In this document: positions 22,757 to 32,625 of the stretch, piece by piece
Layout: every line of letters begins with the position of its first letter
Numbering within the stretch: the first letter of the stretch is position 1
Source: Providencia vermicola
GTDB lineage: Bacteria > Pseudomonadota > Gammaproteobacteria > Enterobacterales > Enterobacteriaceae
Length of the DNA: 64,000 nt
NCBI RefSeq assembly: GCF_010748935.1
Contig: NZ_CP048796.1
Span: forward strand, 65,001-129,000
Direction: 5' to 3'
Translations under genes and position numbers: made by a program
Notes under the pieces: model-generated
What the model was told of the DNA's origin: nothing
What the model saw: the letters and a program-made list of their open reading frames with translations, nothing else
Databases searched by the model: none

Positions 22757-23800
22757 TTACAGTTGAGGGCGTTTTACAAAACCAATCGCTTGATACACTT
22801 TATCCAATGTTTCTTGGGCACGTGCTGCTGCTTTGGTTGCACCTTCATCCATAATTTTGTTGAGCAAAGCTTCATCATTACGGAAGTGGTGGTAACGCTC
22901 TTGCAGGGTTGTCAACATACCTGCTACCGCTTCAGCAACCGCACCTTTTAGATGACCGTACATCTGGCCTGCAAATTCAGCTTCAAGTTCAGGAATACTT
23001 TTACCTGTAATGCCTGACAGAATATCTAGCAGGTTTGAGACCCCAGGTTTATTTTCGATATCATAAATAACACGAGGTGGCTCTTCTGAATCGGTCATTG
23101 CGCGCTTAATTTTCTTCGCAGCACCTTTTGGATCTTCGAGTAGAGCGATCAGGTTATTGCGGTTTTCATCCGACTTAGACATTTTCTTCGTTGGATCTTG
23201 CAATGCCATTACTCGAGCGCCGCCACCTGTTGGAATAAACGGATCTGGAACAGTGAAGATATCACCATAAATCGCGTTAAAACGCTGAGCGACATCGCGG
23301 CTCAATTCAAGATGCTGTTTTTGGTCAATCCCAACAGGAACCTTGTTGGTTTGATATAGCAGGATATCGGCCACCATTAATACTGGGTAATCAAACAGAC
23401 CCGCGTTGATGTTCTCTGAATGGCGCGCTGATTTGTCTTTAAACTGAGTCATACGGCTTAATTCGCCGAAATAGGTGTAGCAGTTCAGTGCCCAGCTGAG
23501 TTGTGCATGTTGTGGAACATGAGATTGGACAAAAATAGTGCTTTTTTGATGGTCGATGCCGCAAGCAAGATAGAGTGCTAATGTATCGAGTGTTCTTTTA
23601 CGGAGCTCGTCTGGATCTTGGCGTACTGTAATGGCATGTTGGTCAACGATACAATAGATGCAGTCGTAATCATCTTGCATTTGTACCCACTGACGTAGCG
23701 CACCCATGTAGTTACCGATGGTCAATTCACCGGAAGGCTGCGCGCCGCTGAATACGATAGGTTTTTGGGTTTGCTTTTGTTTTTCAGTGGGTTCACTCAT
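22757..23800 (-). CDS. trpS: Tryptophanyl-tRNA synthetase
   Basis: Class I aminoacyl-tRNA synthetase charging tRNA-Trp. 347 residues against 334 in E. coli, with a slightly longer N terminus ([13 protein letters not shown]). The HIGH-like motif is [12 protein letters not shown] (about residue 24) and the KMSKS motif is KKMSKSDEN (about residue 207). It is the last gene of the dam-containing operon and follows gph by 19 nt. Confidence 0.97.
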   Translation of the reverse strand: MSEPTEKQKQTQKPIVFSGAQPSGELTIGNYMGALRQWVQMQDDYDCIYCIVDQHAITVRQDPDELRKRTLDTLALYLACGIDHQKSTIFVQSHVPQHAQLSWALNCYTYFGELSRMTQFKDKSARHSENINAGLFDYPVLMVADILLYQTNKVPVGIDQKQHLELSRDVAQRFNAIYGDIFTVPDPFIPTGGGARVMALQDPTKKMSKSDENRNNLIALLEDPKGAAKKIKRAMTDSEEPPRVIYDIENKPGVSNLLDILSGITGKSIPELEAEFAGQMYGHLKGAVAEAVAGMLTTLQERYHHFRNDEALLNKIMDEGATKAAARAQETLDKVYQAIGFVKRPQL

Positions 23801-23819
23801 TGCTTGTTATATCCTTTAA

Positions 23820-24512
23820 TTATTTTGTGTCAGATAAACCGATAGTAGGCAGGATATCTGAAAAGTGTGTTAATACACAGTCAGGTTCGCTCAGTGCGAT
23901 GGATTCACCGTAGTTATAACCATAAGTTAAGCCAACGCTAGGGCATTGTGCGCTTTTTGCGGCAATAATATCATTACGGGAATCACCGACAAAAAGCAAT
24001 TCCTCTTTACGTAAACCCAGCTTGCCCATGGTCAGGTACAGTGGAGCTGGGTGTGGTTTTTTTTCTTTCACATCATCACCGCCAAGAACCAGAGAAAAAT
24101 AGCTATCAATGGCTAATTTCTTCAGTAAAGGGGCGATAAATGGGGTTGGTTTATTGGTCACAATAGCCATCGGTAAGCCGTGCTGAGCGAGTTTTTCCAG
24201 TGTTGCTTTGACTTCAGGAAATAACTCGCTGCCTGTTGTGACAGAAGTTGCATAGAATTTATCGAAGCTTTCGCGAGTGGCGCTGTGGAGCTTGGGAGTT
24301 ATCGTTGCTCCCGCCCAGGTTAAGGCGCGGTCAATCATGATGTCAGCGCCGTTACCTACCCAAATTGAAACACGCTCTTTTCCAGCGGGTGGAAAGCCTT
24401 GTTCTTCTAGGGCGCGGTCTAACGCTTCTGACAGCCCAGCAGCGCTGTCAACGAGAGTACCATCTAAATCAAACGCGATGGCTTTGATATTTTCTAAACG
24501 CGGTTGTGTCAT
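23820..24512 (-). CDS. gph: Phosphoglycolate phosphatase
   Basis: 230-residue HAD-superfamily phosphatase that removes 2-phosphoglycolate formed in DNA repair. Motif I is [10 protein letters not shown] (residues 14-23), motif [10 protein letters not shown] (about 130), the lysine motif KKPHPAP (about 165) and the acidic motif FVGDSRND (about 186). It overlaps rpe by 4 nt. The order rpe-gph-trpS is the same as in E. coli. Confidence 0.94.
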   Translation of the reverse strand: MTQPRLENIKAIAFDLDGTLVDSAAGLSEALDRALEEQGFPPAGKERVSIWVGNGADIMIDRALTWAGATITPKLHSATRESFDKFYATSVTTGSELFPEVKATLEKLAQHGLPMAIVTNKPTPFIAPLLKKLAIDSYFSLVLGGDDVKEKKPHPAPLYLTMGKLGLRKEELLFVGDSRNDIIAAKSAQCPSVGLTYGYNYGESIALSEPDCVLTHFSDILPTIGLSDTK

Positions 24513-25183
24513 TGAGATACCTTTTGTAATTCCTTACGCATTTGATCAATGACGGCTTTGTAATCGGGTTGACCAAAAATTGCAGAGCCTGCAACAAAGG
24601 TGTCGGCACCCGCAGCAGCAATTTCGGCAATATTATCAATTTTCACGCCACCATCGATTTCCAAGCGAATATCATAACCGCTTTCATCAATCATTTTACG
24701 GACTTGGCGCAATTTAGTTAGTGTATGAGGGATAAAAGATTGGCCACCAAATCCTGGGTTTACCGACATGAGTAGGATCATGTCTACTTTATCCATCACA
24801 TACTCTAGGTGGCTCAATGGTGTTGCTGGGTTGAAAACCAAACCCGCGGTACAACCGTGCTCTTTAATCAGTTGCAGTGTTCTATCGACGTGCTCACTGG
24901 CTTCCACATGAAAACTGATGTGGTTTGCGCCAGCTTTGGCAAAATCAGGAATAATTCTGTCGACAGGTTTAACCATCAAGTGAACATCAATCGGAGCGGT
25001 GATACCGTAATCACGCAGAGCTTTACAAATCGGTGCGCCGAAAGTGAGGTTAGGAACATAGTGGTTATCCATAACATCAAAGTGCACAATATCTGCACCA
25101 GCTGCCAGTACTTTTGCGGTATCTTCGCCTAAACGGGCAAAATCTGCAGATAAAATAGATGGGGCAATGAGAAAATCTTTCAT
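24509..25183 (-). CDS. rpe: Ribulose-phosphate 3-epimerase
   Basis: 224-residue TIM-barrel epimerase interconverting ribulose 5-phosphate and xylulose 5-phosphate in the pentose phosphate pathway. Metal and catalytic segments are [11 protein letters not shown] (residues 6-16), [16 protein letters not shown] (about 34-49), DVHLMV (about 66), [10 protein letters not shown] (about 139-148) and EIDGGV (about 175). Size and context match E. coli rpe. Confidence 0.96.
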   Translation of the reverse strand: MKDFLIAPSILSADFARLGEDTAKVLAAGADIVHFDVMDNHYVPNLTFGAPICKALRDYGITAPIDVHLMVKPVDRIIPDFAKAGANHISFHVEASEHVDRTLQLIKEHGCTAGLVFNPATPLSHLEYVMDKVDMILLMSVNPGFGGQSFIPHTLTKLRQVRKMIDESGYDIRLEIDGGVKIDNIAEIAAAGADTFVAGSAIFGQPDYKAVIDQMRKELQKVSQ

Positions 25184-25217
25184 TATTGTCTCCGATTATT
25201 TAAATGTTACCCGAGAG

Positions 25218-26102
25218 TCATTCCACGCCGGACGAAAGGCGTTTGGTGCTTGTCTTATCCGTTTTTTTTGGCAATTTTAGTGCGGGTTCTTCATTATATA
25301 ATGCCAATAGTTCATTGACTTTATTACGATTAAGTATGTTTCGACTGATTGTTCGACGCACTTTGACTATATGTAATTTAGCCTGATGATACCACTCTCT
25401 GGTTGCTGGCGTGTCATGATTTGAAATCAGAACCGGAATTTTGCGATCTGAAGACAAATAATGCGCTAGGCGAGCAAGATTTTGTTGTTCTTGCGCACTG
25501 AATGCATTGGTGTGGTATGCCGTAAAGTTTGCTGTTTCAGACAATGGGGCATACGGTGGGTCACAGTAAACCACGGAACCTGATGGTGCCGACAAGAGTG
25601 TACTTTCGTAGTGTTGAGTGACAAAGGTGGCTTTTTGAGCCTTTTCGGCAAACCATAGTAGCTCTTCTTCTGGAAAGTAAGGCTTTTTATAACGGCCAAA
25701 TGGAACGTTAAATTCACCACGTGAATTGTAACGGCATAGACCATTGTAGCAATGACGATTCAGATATAAAAATAATACACTACGTTTGATAGGGTCTGTA
25801 GATTGGTTAAATTCTTCACGCTTCAGATAGTACTGCTCAGCAGTATTAAATTCAGGCGTAAAGATCTGACGAACTTCCCCGATAAAAGAGTCAGTCCGGT
25901 ATTTTACCGTATTGTAGAGATTAATTAGGTCACTGTTGATATCCGCTAGGACATAAGCGTCATAGCTGGTGTTTAGAAAAACAGAGCCTGCCCCTACAAA
26001 GGGCTCGATCAAGCAATCACCCTGTGGAAGATGTTTTTTAATATCTTCCACTAGAGGGTATTTACCGCCAGCCCATTTCAAAAAAGCGCGTGTTTTTTTC
26101 AT
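25218..26102 (-). CDS. dam: DNA adenine methylase Dam
   Basis: N6-adenine methyltransferase acting on GATC sites; roles in mismatch repair, replication timing and gene control. 294 residues (E. coli 278), with a longer basic C-terminal tail (about 275-294). The SAM-binding FLKWAGGK (about residue 7) and FVGAGSVF (about 35), and the catalytic DPPY (about residue 181), are all present. Lies between rpe (34 nt) and damX (80 nt). Confidence 0.96.
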   Translation of the reverse strand: MKKTRAFLKWAGGKYPLVEDIKKHLPQGDCLIEPFVGAGSVFLNTSYDAYVLADINSDLINLYNTVKYRTDSFIGEVRQIFTPEFNTAEQYYLKREEFNQSTDPIKRSVLFLYLNRHCYNGLCRYNSRGEFNVPFGRYKKPYFPEEELLWFAEKAQKATFVTQHYESTLLSAPSGSVVYCDPPYAPLSETANFTAYHTNAFSAQEQQNLARLAHYLSSDRKIPVLISNHDTPATREWYHQAKLHIVKVRRTISRNILNRNKVNELLALYNEEPALKLPKKTDKTSTKRLSSGVE

Positions 26103-26182
26103 GCCGTCTTATTATTACAAACGTTTAGAGTCGTATTAGGTACTCTGTCAGGACAGCATAATGCGCCCGCGATAAAACGTTG

Positions 26183-27091
26183 TTATTTTTGATCCTGTTG
26201 AACTTGCTTCATATTTCTAACCCATGGTTTTTTCGCTTGAATTTCTGCTGGTAAAGTCGCAATAGCGCTTTTAGCTTCATTAACAGAACGATAGTTTCCG
26301 TGGATCAGAACATACCAAGTTTGCCCATTACGGATTGTTTTATAAACTTTATAGTTATTGAGTTTATGTTGTTTAGCGAAAGCTTCTAATGTATCTGAGC
26401 GGCTTGCACTGCTTAACTGTAATGTATAGTTACCTGCTGGAGCAGACATTAAATTACCACTTTGAGCGTTATTTGCCGTTGTGGTTTTTGCTGGCTGCTT
26501 AGTCTGAACAGGTTGTTTGGTTTCTACAGGCTTTGTCTGTGGTTTCTCAGGTTTCACCGGCGTAGTTTGTGGTTTTGATGCAGGTGGCGTCTGAACCACT
26601 GGTGGTGGTGCGATATTCTGTGCAGGTGTATTTTGGGCGCCTTGATTAAGTGTTTGTCCTTGATTCAAAGCATCGGCAACATCACCTGGGATCTCAATTC
26701 GTTCACCATAACCATTTTGTGGTTGCTGCTGAGTACCCTGTGTTGGGGTTGGGTTCACAGAGGGGACATTAATTTCTTGTGTTTGTCCTTGTTGACCCTG
26801 ATTAGCACTGAGCGACGAGGAACCTGATAAATCGATGTTACGCTCATTCGATGAGGACGTCGTCGCTTGCTGTCTTTCATGCTCCGTTGGCGCCTTTAAG
26901 GCTGAGCTAATGGCGATAATCAGTAATAACAAAACTAAAACACCAACACCGATCATGATATGCTGACGTGATAGTGTTAATTTGGGTTTTGCTGCTGGTG
27001 ATGGGCGGCTACGACCAGTTGGACGGTCGGATGCATCAGGCCGCAGATCATTCTGTGCTTGAGGCTGATTATCTGGTTTAAATTCGTCCAT
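26183..27091 (-). CDS. damX: Cell division protein DamX (SPOR domain)
   Basis: 302-residue bitopic inner membrane protein that binds septal peptidoglycan. It has a cytoplasmic N terminus (about 1-46), one membrane helix (about 50-68, IGVGVLVLLLLIIAIS), a long low-complexity Pro/Gln/Thr linker (about 80-215) and a C-terminal SPOR domain (about 220-298, beginning NYTLQLSSAS). It is shorter than the E. coli protein (428), mainly in the linker. Lies in the usual place between aroB and dam. Confidence 0.92.
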   Translation of the reverse strand: MDEFKPDNQPQAQNDLRPDASDRPTGRSRPSPAAKPKLTLSRQHIMIGVGVLVLLLLIIAISSALKAPTEHERQQATTSSSNERNIDLSGSSSLSANQGQQGQTQEINVPSVNPTPTQGTQQQPQNGYGERIEIPGDVADALNQGQTLNQGAQNTPAQNIAPPPVVQTPPASKPQTTPVKPEKPQTKPVETKQPVQTKQPAKTTTANNAQSGNLMSAPAGNYTLQLSSASRSDTLEAFAKQHKLNNYKVYKTIRNGQTWYVLIHGNYRSVNEAKSAIATLPAEIQAKKPWVRNMKQVQQDQK

Positions 27092-27418
27092 TTTGCCCTC
27101 CCGAATAAAAATTGCCTTGTGATCGAGATAAAATTTCTCTTTTCATTACGGCCTCTTAACGAGTAAATAGTGTATACCCGCAATGTTGCAAAGGATAGTT
27201 TTATACTTGCCATATCGTTTGCATACGATAAATACGACATGGACATGACATGTCTAAAAGTCTAAGTGTTTAAGTGAATGTTGTAACCTGAAACTTTAGA
27301 CATAGCGTATAATTTAACGACTTTAAGACATATCTGCCAGAAACATTTTAAAACCTCAGGTTATCTGGCTGGTTTTAAAATGCTTCTGGTTGATAATTGC
27401 TCAAAGGCGATTCAGGTT
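27092..27418. repeat. damX-aroB intergenic region with a 19-bp inverted repeat
   Basis: A 327-base gap. At 27337-27355 and 27371-27389 two 19-base arms pair with one mismatch around a 15-base loop; the arms are rich in ttttaaaa and end in ccagaa/ttctgg. No T-run follows on the minus strand, so it is not a standard terminator. It may stabilise or process the aroB-damX mRNA. The rest presumably holds the damX promoter; nothing else was recognised. Confidence 0.6.
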
Positions 27419-28507
27419 TTAGGGTAAACAGGAAGATATTGCATCTTGAACGACTTGTGTTTCAACATCTGAACGCATTTCTGCATGTCCGATGGTGGTT
27501 GGTAAGATCAAATGCAATTTTCCGCCCATGACTTTTTTATCTCTTAGCATGTGAGGTAAATAGTCATCGGGTTGCATTTGCTCTGGGCCGGTAACGGGTA
27601 ATTGTGCACGTTCTAACAGCGTAATGATGCGCTGTGTTTGTTGCGCTGTGAATGTTCCTATGCGTTCTGCTGTTTTCGCTGCCATGACCATACCCGCAGC
27701 AACGGCTTCACCATGCAGCCAGACACCATAGCCCATATGTGCTTCAATGGCGTGGCCAAAAGTATGACCGAGGTTAAGTAATGCTCTTAACCCGCTGGTT
27801 TCTTTTTCATCAGCAGCGACCACTTGCGCTTTTAATTCACAACAACGACGAATGCAGTAAGCCATTGTTTGGTTATCTAATGCCATCAAGGCATCGATAT
27901 TTTCTTCTAACCAGCTAAAAAACTCACCATCAAGAATGATGCCATATTTGATGACCTCGGCGAGACCAGAGGCAAACTCTCTCTTTGGTAGCGTTTTTAA
28001 ACAATCAAGGTCAATGATGACAGAGGCGGGTTGATAAAATGCCCCGATCATATTTTTACCTAATGGATGGTTAACCGCAGTCTTACCACCAACGGAAGAG
28101 TCAACTTGTGACAGTAACGTCGTGGGGACTTGAATAAAGCGTACACCACGCTGATAGCTTGCCGCAGCGAAACCTGTTAGGTCACCGATAACTCCCCCAC
28201 CAAGAGCAATGAGGGTGGTATCGCGATTATGGTGTTTTTCAAGTAATGCAGTGAATACATCGTTCATAATGAACAACGATTTGTATTGTTCACCATCAGG
28301 TAGAACGATGGAATCGACTGTTACTCCTATTGCTTTAAGGGCTTGCGTGACTTTATCGAGATAGATGGGCGCAAGTGTTTCGTTGGTCACGACCATGGCT
28401 CGTTGACCTGCTTTAAGAGGCCAAAAAGCATCTGGTTGGTTGTAAAGACCAGGGGCAATAGTGATTGGATAACTACGTTCATCCAACGTAACAGTGATTT
28501 TTTCCAT
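27419..28507 (-). CDS. aroB: 3-dehydroquinate synthase
   Basis: Second enzyme of the shikimate pathway, converting DAHP to 3-dehydroquinate with NAD and a divalent metal. 362 residues as in E. coli. Visible motifs: [18 protein letters not shown] (about 102-119), the [16 protein letters not shown] region (about 137-152), and metal-binding [12 protein letters not shown] (about residues 245-256). It follows aroK by 34 nt. Confidence 0.97.
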   Translation of the reverse strand: MEKITVTLDERSYPITIAPGLYNQPDAFWPLKAGQRAMVVTNETLAPIYLDKVTQALKAIGVTVDSIVLPDGEQYKSLFIMNDVFTALLEKHHNRDTTLIALGGGVIGDLTGFAAASYQRGVRFIQVPTTLLSQVDSSVGGKTAVNHPLGKNMIGAFYQPASVIIDLDCLKTLPKREFASGLAEVIKYGIILDGEFFSWLEENIDALMALDNQTMAYCIRRCCELKAQVVAADEKETSGLRALLNLGHTFGHAIEAHMGYGVWLHGEAVAAGMVMAAKTAERIGTFTAQQTQRIITLLERAQLPVTGPEQMQPDDYLPHMLRDKKVMGGKLHLILPTTIGHAEMRSDVETQVVQDAISSCLP

Positions 28508-28541
28508 CTTGCTTTACCTTGTAGCCATTACGGGTGTTAAG

Positions 28542-29063
28542 TTAGTTTTTTTCTAACAGCTCGATGATTTGGCTCGCCACAACTTTGGCACTTTGCTCAT
28601 CAGTATGAATAGTGATATCAGCGATCTCTTCATACATTGGGTTGCGTTCAGATGCCAGTTTTTCGAGAACCTCACGTGCAGGTTCGTCTACCTGTAATAG
28701 TGGACGTTTTTTATCACGTTGAGTTCGAGACAACTGCTTCTCGATAGTGGTTTCGAGATACACAACAACACCACGAGCGGATAGGCGATTGCGAGTTTCT
28801 TTCGATTTTACTGAACCGCCACCTGTTGCGAGCACGATGCCTTGTTTTTCGGTAAGCTCATTGATGATTTTTTCTTCGCGATCGCGGAAGCCTTCCTCGC
28901 CTTCTAGGTCAAAGACCCAGCTTACATCTGCGCCTGTACGTTTTTCAATCTCGTGATCAGAGTCAAAAAACTCCATATTAAGCTGTTGAGCCAATTGACG
29001 ACCAATAGTACTTTTGCCGGCACCCATCGGTCCAACCAGAAAGATATTGCGTTTCTCTGCCAT
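28542..29063 (-). CDS. aroK: Shikimate kinase I
   Basis: 173-residue kinase phosphorylating shikimate. Walker [10 protein letters not shown] (residues 11-19), the shikimate-binding DSDHEIEKR (about 34-42), FRDREE (about 58) and GGGSV (about 80) are visible. First gene of the aroK-aroB pair; its upstream gap (29064-29566) contains only a possible small ORF and a hairpin. Confidence 0.97.
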   Translation of the reverse strand: MAEKRNIFLVGPMGAGKSTIGRQLAQQLNMEFFDSDHEIEKRTGADVSWVFDLEGEEGFRDREEKIINELTEKQGIVLATGGGSVKSKETRNRLSARGVVVYLETTIEKQLSRTQRDKKRPLLQVDEPAREVLEKLASERNPMYEEIADITIHTDEQSAKVVASQIIELLEKN

Positions 29064-29214
29064 GTTTTTTGGTATTACTACGATTATTCGTTAATGATAA
29101 CCCGCCCCGCCAATCGAATTAGCGACGGGACCTAAACTGAAACCTCATGAATGATAAGTGAGATCAGATAAGAAAATTATCTCAATACATCAACCTGAAT
29201 TGCAACTATATAAA

Positions 29215-29242
29215 TGTGGCACTGAGCGAACAAAGTGCCACA
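29215..29242 (-). terminator. Possible terminator between hofQ region and aroK
   Basis: Perfect stem tgtggcact/agtgccaca with a 10-nt loop; on the minus strand it is followed by tttatata. A weak T-run, so termination would be partial. Confidence 0.45.
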
Positions 29243-29248
29243 CTTGTG

Positions 29249-29431
29249 TTACTGGTTTCTTTTGCTACGCCGTTTATTTTGCCTAACGTATTGTTCAAAA
29301 TGAGTTTTAACAGCATTACCGCCGCATAAAAGAAACAGCGGACCTGTTAATTTATAGAGCAAATTGATTGCGGCTATTTTATCAGCGGCTGATAGCTTGT
29401 TCTTTAATCTACGGATAGTTAGAACACTCAA
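29249..29431 (-). CDS. Possible small protein, 60 residues
   Basis: Short basic reading frame starting from TTG with aagg 7 nt upstream and ending 7 nt before a hairpin. It has a hydrophobic stretch around residues 30-38 (GPLFLLCGG) and a strongly basic C terminus (RQNKRRSKRNQ). It lies between hofQ and aroK. I do not recognise a family. The arrangement (ribosome site, frame, hairpin) is the only support, and it may not be expressed. Confidence 0.3.
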   Translation of the reverse strand: MSVLTIRRLKNKLSAADKIAAINLLYKLTGPLFLLCGGNAVKTHFEQYVRQNKRRSKRNQ

Positions 29432-29566
29432 TGGATAACCTTGTATGCTAAAACGGCGTCAGCGTCAAATTTATCCGGCAGGTTTATGGCATAAAAAATA
29501 ATTTTCTCGACTGACATTTCCTTTATATTTGTTCAACTACTTGAAGTATCAATGTTATTTTTTTAT

Positions 29567-30607
29567 CTAGATACTGATAAGCTTTGGCGTGATAAAAACC
29601 ACAAGAATTCTACGGTCAATATGTTTACCCGTACTAGTAAATAATTTTCCTAGAAGAGGGATGTCTGATAAAAAAGGGAAACCTGTTTCTGTTTTCTCTT
29701 GCTTCTGTTGGAAAATCCCACCAAGTATGAGTGTTTCATTATTGCGGATCGTGACGGATGTAGCGATTTCTTGTTTGTTGATCGCTAAATAGTTGCTTTC
29801 ACTTGTTGTAAGGGCGGTATCTGGCGAGTTATGACTAATTTTCAGTAATAATTCAACCTGATCACCGCGTGAAAGGGTGGGGGTGACCTCCATTCCCAAA
29901 ACGGCATCTTTGAATTGTACGTTAGTTGTCTTTTCAGTACTGGTCACATAGGGGATCTCTGTGCCTTGCTGAATACTCGCTGGATGCTTATGTGATGCCA
30001 TCAAACGAGGACTCGCAATAATAGAAAGTAAATTTTCTTTTTCCAATGCGTTCAGCTTTAGCTCTAACAAACCTTCACCCAGTCGCAGTAGGTTAAAGTT
30101 GAATTGTCCCTGAGTTGAATCATATCGGTTATAACGTTGATAGCGTTTATTATTAGGGCTTCCTGACAGCATTCCCCACTCTAAACCGAGTTCTTGCAGA
30201 GCTGTTCGACTACTGCTGATGATATGTGCCGTGATTTGAACTTGTTGCTTAGGGACATCTAATTGCTTTAGCCAGTCTTCAATCAATTTTAGGCGTATTG
30301 CCGTGTCTTTGATCACTAAGCTATTGGTAATAGAATGGCTGGTTGCGAAGCCTTCATTTGATAATAAAGCGGTGTGCGTCTGCTGTAACTGTTGCAGGGC
30401 TGTATCTGCACTGACCGAGGTTAACGTAAAAATTTTTTCGACAAGTGGTGCCACAATTTTTTGCGGTGTACTTTTTGCTGAGATTAATACCGTTTCATTG
30501 CCATTCGCTTCTTTTAAGAGAGGGATAAAGGGGTCGCGCATCTCTTGTGCTGTAACCTTCAATGAAATCAAAAGAATGGTGACCACAAAAAGCAATTTAT
30601 TATTCAT
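29567..30607 (-). CDS. hofQ: HofQ/PilQ-like secretin, short form with HofP-like N terminus
   Basis: 346 residues of a type IV pilus/DNA-uptake secretin homologue. A signal peptide (about 1-20) is followed by MRDPFIPL, a hallmark of HofP/PilP proteins. Then come one small secretin N-domain (about 55-115) and the secretin core, with ASPRLMASHKHPASIQQGTEIPY (read in two parts) and the C-terminal DRRILVVFITPKL. E. coli HofQ has ~412 residues and an extra N-terminal domain; no separate hofP lies between hofO and hofQ. This looks like an in-frame hofP-hofQ fusion after deletion. The ATG at 30607 has aagga 9 nt upstream and overlaps the hofO stop. Confidence 0.8.
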   Translation of the reverse strand: MNNKLLFVVTILLISLKVTAQEMRDPFIPLLKEANGNETVLISAKSTPQKIVAPLVEKIFTLTSVSADTALQQLQQTHTALLSNEGFATSHSITNSLVIKDTAIRLKLIEDWLKQLDVPKQQVQITAHIISSSRTALQELGLEWGMLSGSPNNKRYQRYNRYDSTQGQFNFNLLRLGEGLLELKLNALEKENLLSIIASPRLMASHKHPASIQQGTEIPYVTSTEKTTNVQFKDAVLGMEVTPTLSRGDQVELLLKISHNSPDTALTTSESNYLAINKQEIATSVTIRNNETLILGGIFQQKQEKTETGFPFLSDIPLLGKLFTSTGKHIDRRILVVFITPKLISI

Positions 30608-31148
30608 TAATAATATCATCCTTGATAAATGTAATAGTTAATATTGCGGTTAATTGCCCGTTTTTAGACTGAAAGTTTACCTCAGAAACTCCCCCTGTTT
30701 GGTGGGATAACGTTGATATAAGATTATCAATAAAATGATAGATTTCAGGGTAATTACCTTGAACTTCAATGAAATAGCGTTGTTCATTATTCTCCCTATT
30801 TGTTGATGGGTGTAAGCGTTTAAGTGCGACATTGGTGTGAGTGACAATTTGCTGCAAATAGGTGATAAATTGTGCTGAATCTTGCTTCGCTAATGCAAAT
30901 TTCTGTTCTAGTTCGATAAGTTGTTGGTCAAGTTGTTGTAGCGATGGAAGCTGTCGCCGTATTTTTTCCTTTTGTTGTGACTGAACGGCAAGGTGCTGAG
31001 TTTCATTTTTCAGTTCGGTCAGTTGATATTCGATTTCTTGCCAATAAAACTGAAAATAGGCCAGCAAGATTAGGCTCATTACCGCCCAAAAAGGGATGGA
31101 TTGTTGCCAAAACGGGCGATACCAAAATGCTGAAGTGCTCTCATTCAT
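30600..31148 (-). CDS. hofO: HofO/PilO-like protein
   Basis: 182-residue inner membrane protein with one N-terminal helix (about residues 14-31), a coiled-coil (about 35-85) and an alpha/beta C-terminal domain, the PilO layout. Part of the hofMNOPQ cluster, enterobacterial homologues of pilMNOPQ used for nutritional DNA uptake. Sequence similarity to E. coli HofO is low; the call rests on architecture and order. Overlaps hofN and hofQ. Confidence 0.75.
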   Translation of the reverse strand: MNESTSAFWYRPFWQQSIPFWAVMSLILLAYFQFYWQEIEYQLTELKNETQHLAVQSQQKEKIRRQLPSLQQLDQQLIELEQKFALAKQDSAQFITYLQQIVTHTNVALKRLHPSTNRENNEQRYFIEVQGNYPEIYHFIDNLISTLSHQTGGVSEVNFQSKNGQLTAILTITFIKDDIINE

Positions 31149-31680
31149 CTGTACCTTCCAAATAGTTCGCGCTCAAATGTAGGTAATTAATTTTTTCTGA
31201 CCTCTCCATTTTTATGAGCTGTATTTTTTGTAGTAATGGGCTGTTTTCTAATCGCGTGATTAACTGGTGAATATCATGAGGATCATAACTCCTTGCCGCT
31301 ATCTCGAAATGTTTGTCTGTGAGTGAAAAATACGCTAACCAGCTTTTGGGTGGCGTAAGTTCTGGCAGTTTATGCAAGATACTTAGCCTTAATGAGTTAC
31401 GTTGTGCTTGTCGAGCTAAGCTCTCTTGATAGCGTTGCCACTTGGTGAGCTGTATGTGTTTTTCTGTAACCAGTTGAATATGGTGCTGATTGTGTGTGAC
31501 CTGCTGGGTAAGTTGTGTCTTAGTGATTTGTCGTTGTCGCAGTTCCAACTGCTGTTGCGCTGAAAAATAAATCATGCACACGATGACGAAAAAACTTTGA
31601 AAGAGGCATAACACTACACAATAGCGTTTTTTAGCTGCCATTTTTTGTTGTCGCCAAGGTAAAAAATTAACTTGATACAT
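31141..31680 (-). CDS. hofN: HofN/PilN-like protein
   Basis: 179 residues. The N-terminal YQVNFLPWRQQK is the signature of PilN/HofN, which binds PilM through this peptide. A membrane helix (about 20-40) and a coiled-coil (about 45-90) follow. The ATG at 31680 has aagga about 9 nt upstream; an ATG two codons earlier is possible. It overlaps hofM and hofO, so the cluster is translationally coupled. Confidence 0.82.
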   Translation of the reverse strand: MYQVNFLPWRQQKMAAKKRYCVVLCLFQSFFVIVCMIYFSAQQQLELRQRQITKTQLTQQVTHNQHHIQLVTEKHIQLTKWQRYQESLARQAQRNSLRLSILHKLPELTPPKSWLAYFSLTDKHFEIAARSYDPHDIHQLITRLENSPLLQKIQLIKMERSEKINYLHLSANYLEGTDE

Positions 31681-32509
31681 GTTCATTATCCTTATGGCGT
31701 AGTGCTAACCCTGCTGCGATAACAAACTCCCCCAGCTGGTGAGGGATTTTAGCGGTATGATGATGGAAAGCCTGTAATAAGTTCCATGATTGTATTGTCT
31801 GAGCTTGGTGGTGATCACCGATATAATAGAAAGGAAGCTTCAGCGCGGTATTTTCTTCTTGGAGTTGAGAAATCATTTGTGAGAGCGTTGAACGCTCATT
31901 CTCTTGAATTTGGTTATAACTCGCGGGTTGACTGACAGGGCCTGACCATAGCCACTCCCCTTGCCGATAATGTAATAGCCAGCTTTCATCCGGTATCCCA
32001 GCATGTCGCGCAATATAACGTAAAACACAAGGCGCAACATCGATAGCGGCCAGTAAGAAACCACTTTCATGCAACAAGTTTTGCCAAAAAATGATTTCAG
32101 ACTTACGAACACCATTTAAATAAGCACAGTTGTTAATCACTCGATAGTCGATAACTAACTCTTCTGAATTAAGCGGAAAAAGTTTTTCAGCACGGGTTTG
32201 TAGATACCAACCTAACTCAGGTTGCTTTAATGTGACTTGCGCAGGTAGGGGAACTTGCTGTTTGAGTGTCCGTAAGGAGGAAAAAGCGATTGAGACATGA
32301 CAATTTTTAGGTAATTTCCGACGCCATTGTATTAAAATTTCTTGTAGGATATCACGTTTGTCATTTTCAGATTGGCCGCTGATTTCGTTCGGGATATTTT
32401 GTTGCCAACATTCACATAAGTACCAGCGTTTGCGGGTTTGCTTTGCGGCAACAAGCCGGATCGTTGTTTGAAAAAGGTCGATGCCGATGTTCCATTTTTG
32501 TGAATACAT
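31667..32509 (-). CDS. hofM: HofM/PilM-like protein
   Basis: 280-residue cytoplasmic actin-like protein of the PilM family, first gene of the hof cluster. The start at 32509 (MYSQKWNIGIDL) has aagga 8 nt upstream; eight further in-frame codons upstream are probably untranslated. The N-terminal IGIDLFQTTIRLV resembles the phosphate-binding loop of the actin fold. Divergent from mrcA, with 116 bases between them, as in E. coli. Confidence 0.8.
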   Translation of the reverse strand: MYSQKWNIGIDLFQTTIRLVAAKQTRKRWYLCECWQQNIPNEISGQSENDKRDILQEILIQWRRKLPKNCHVSIAFSSLRTLKQQVPLPAQVTLKQPELGWYLQTRAEKLFPLNSEELVIDYRVINNCAYLNGVRKSEIIFWQNLLHESGFLLAAIDVAPCVLRYIARHAGIPDESWLLHYRQGEWLWSGPVSQPASYNQIQENERSTLSQMISQLQEENTALKLPFYYIGDHHQAQTIQSWNLLQAFHHHTAKIPHQLGEFVIAAGLALRHKDNEHVSS

Positions 32510-32625
32510 AGATAATTTCCTTATCATCAACAAATAAATTACGATTTCTATTGAGCTGTATAAGCTTTATACTACGCGCCAGCTATATCTAAACCCTCCT
32601 GTCTGTTGAGTATGGGAATTATCCG

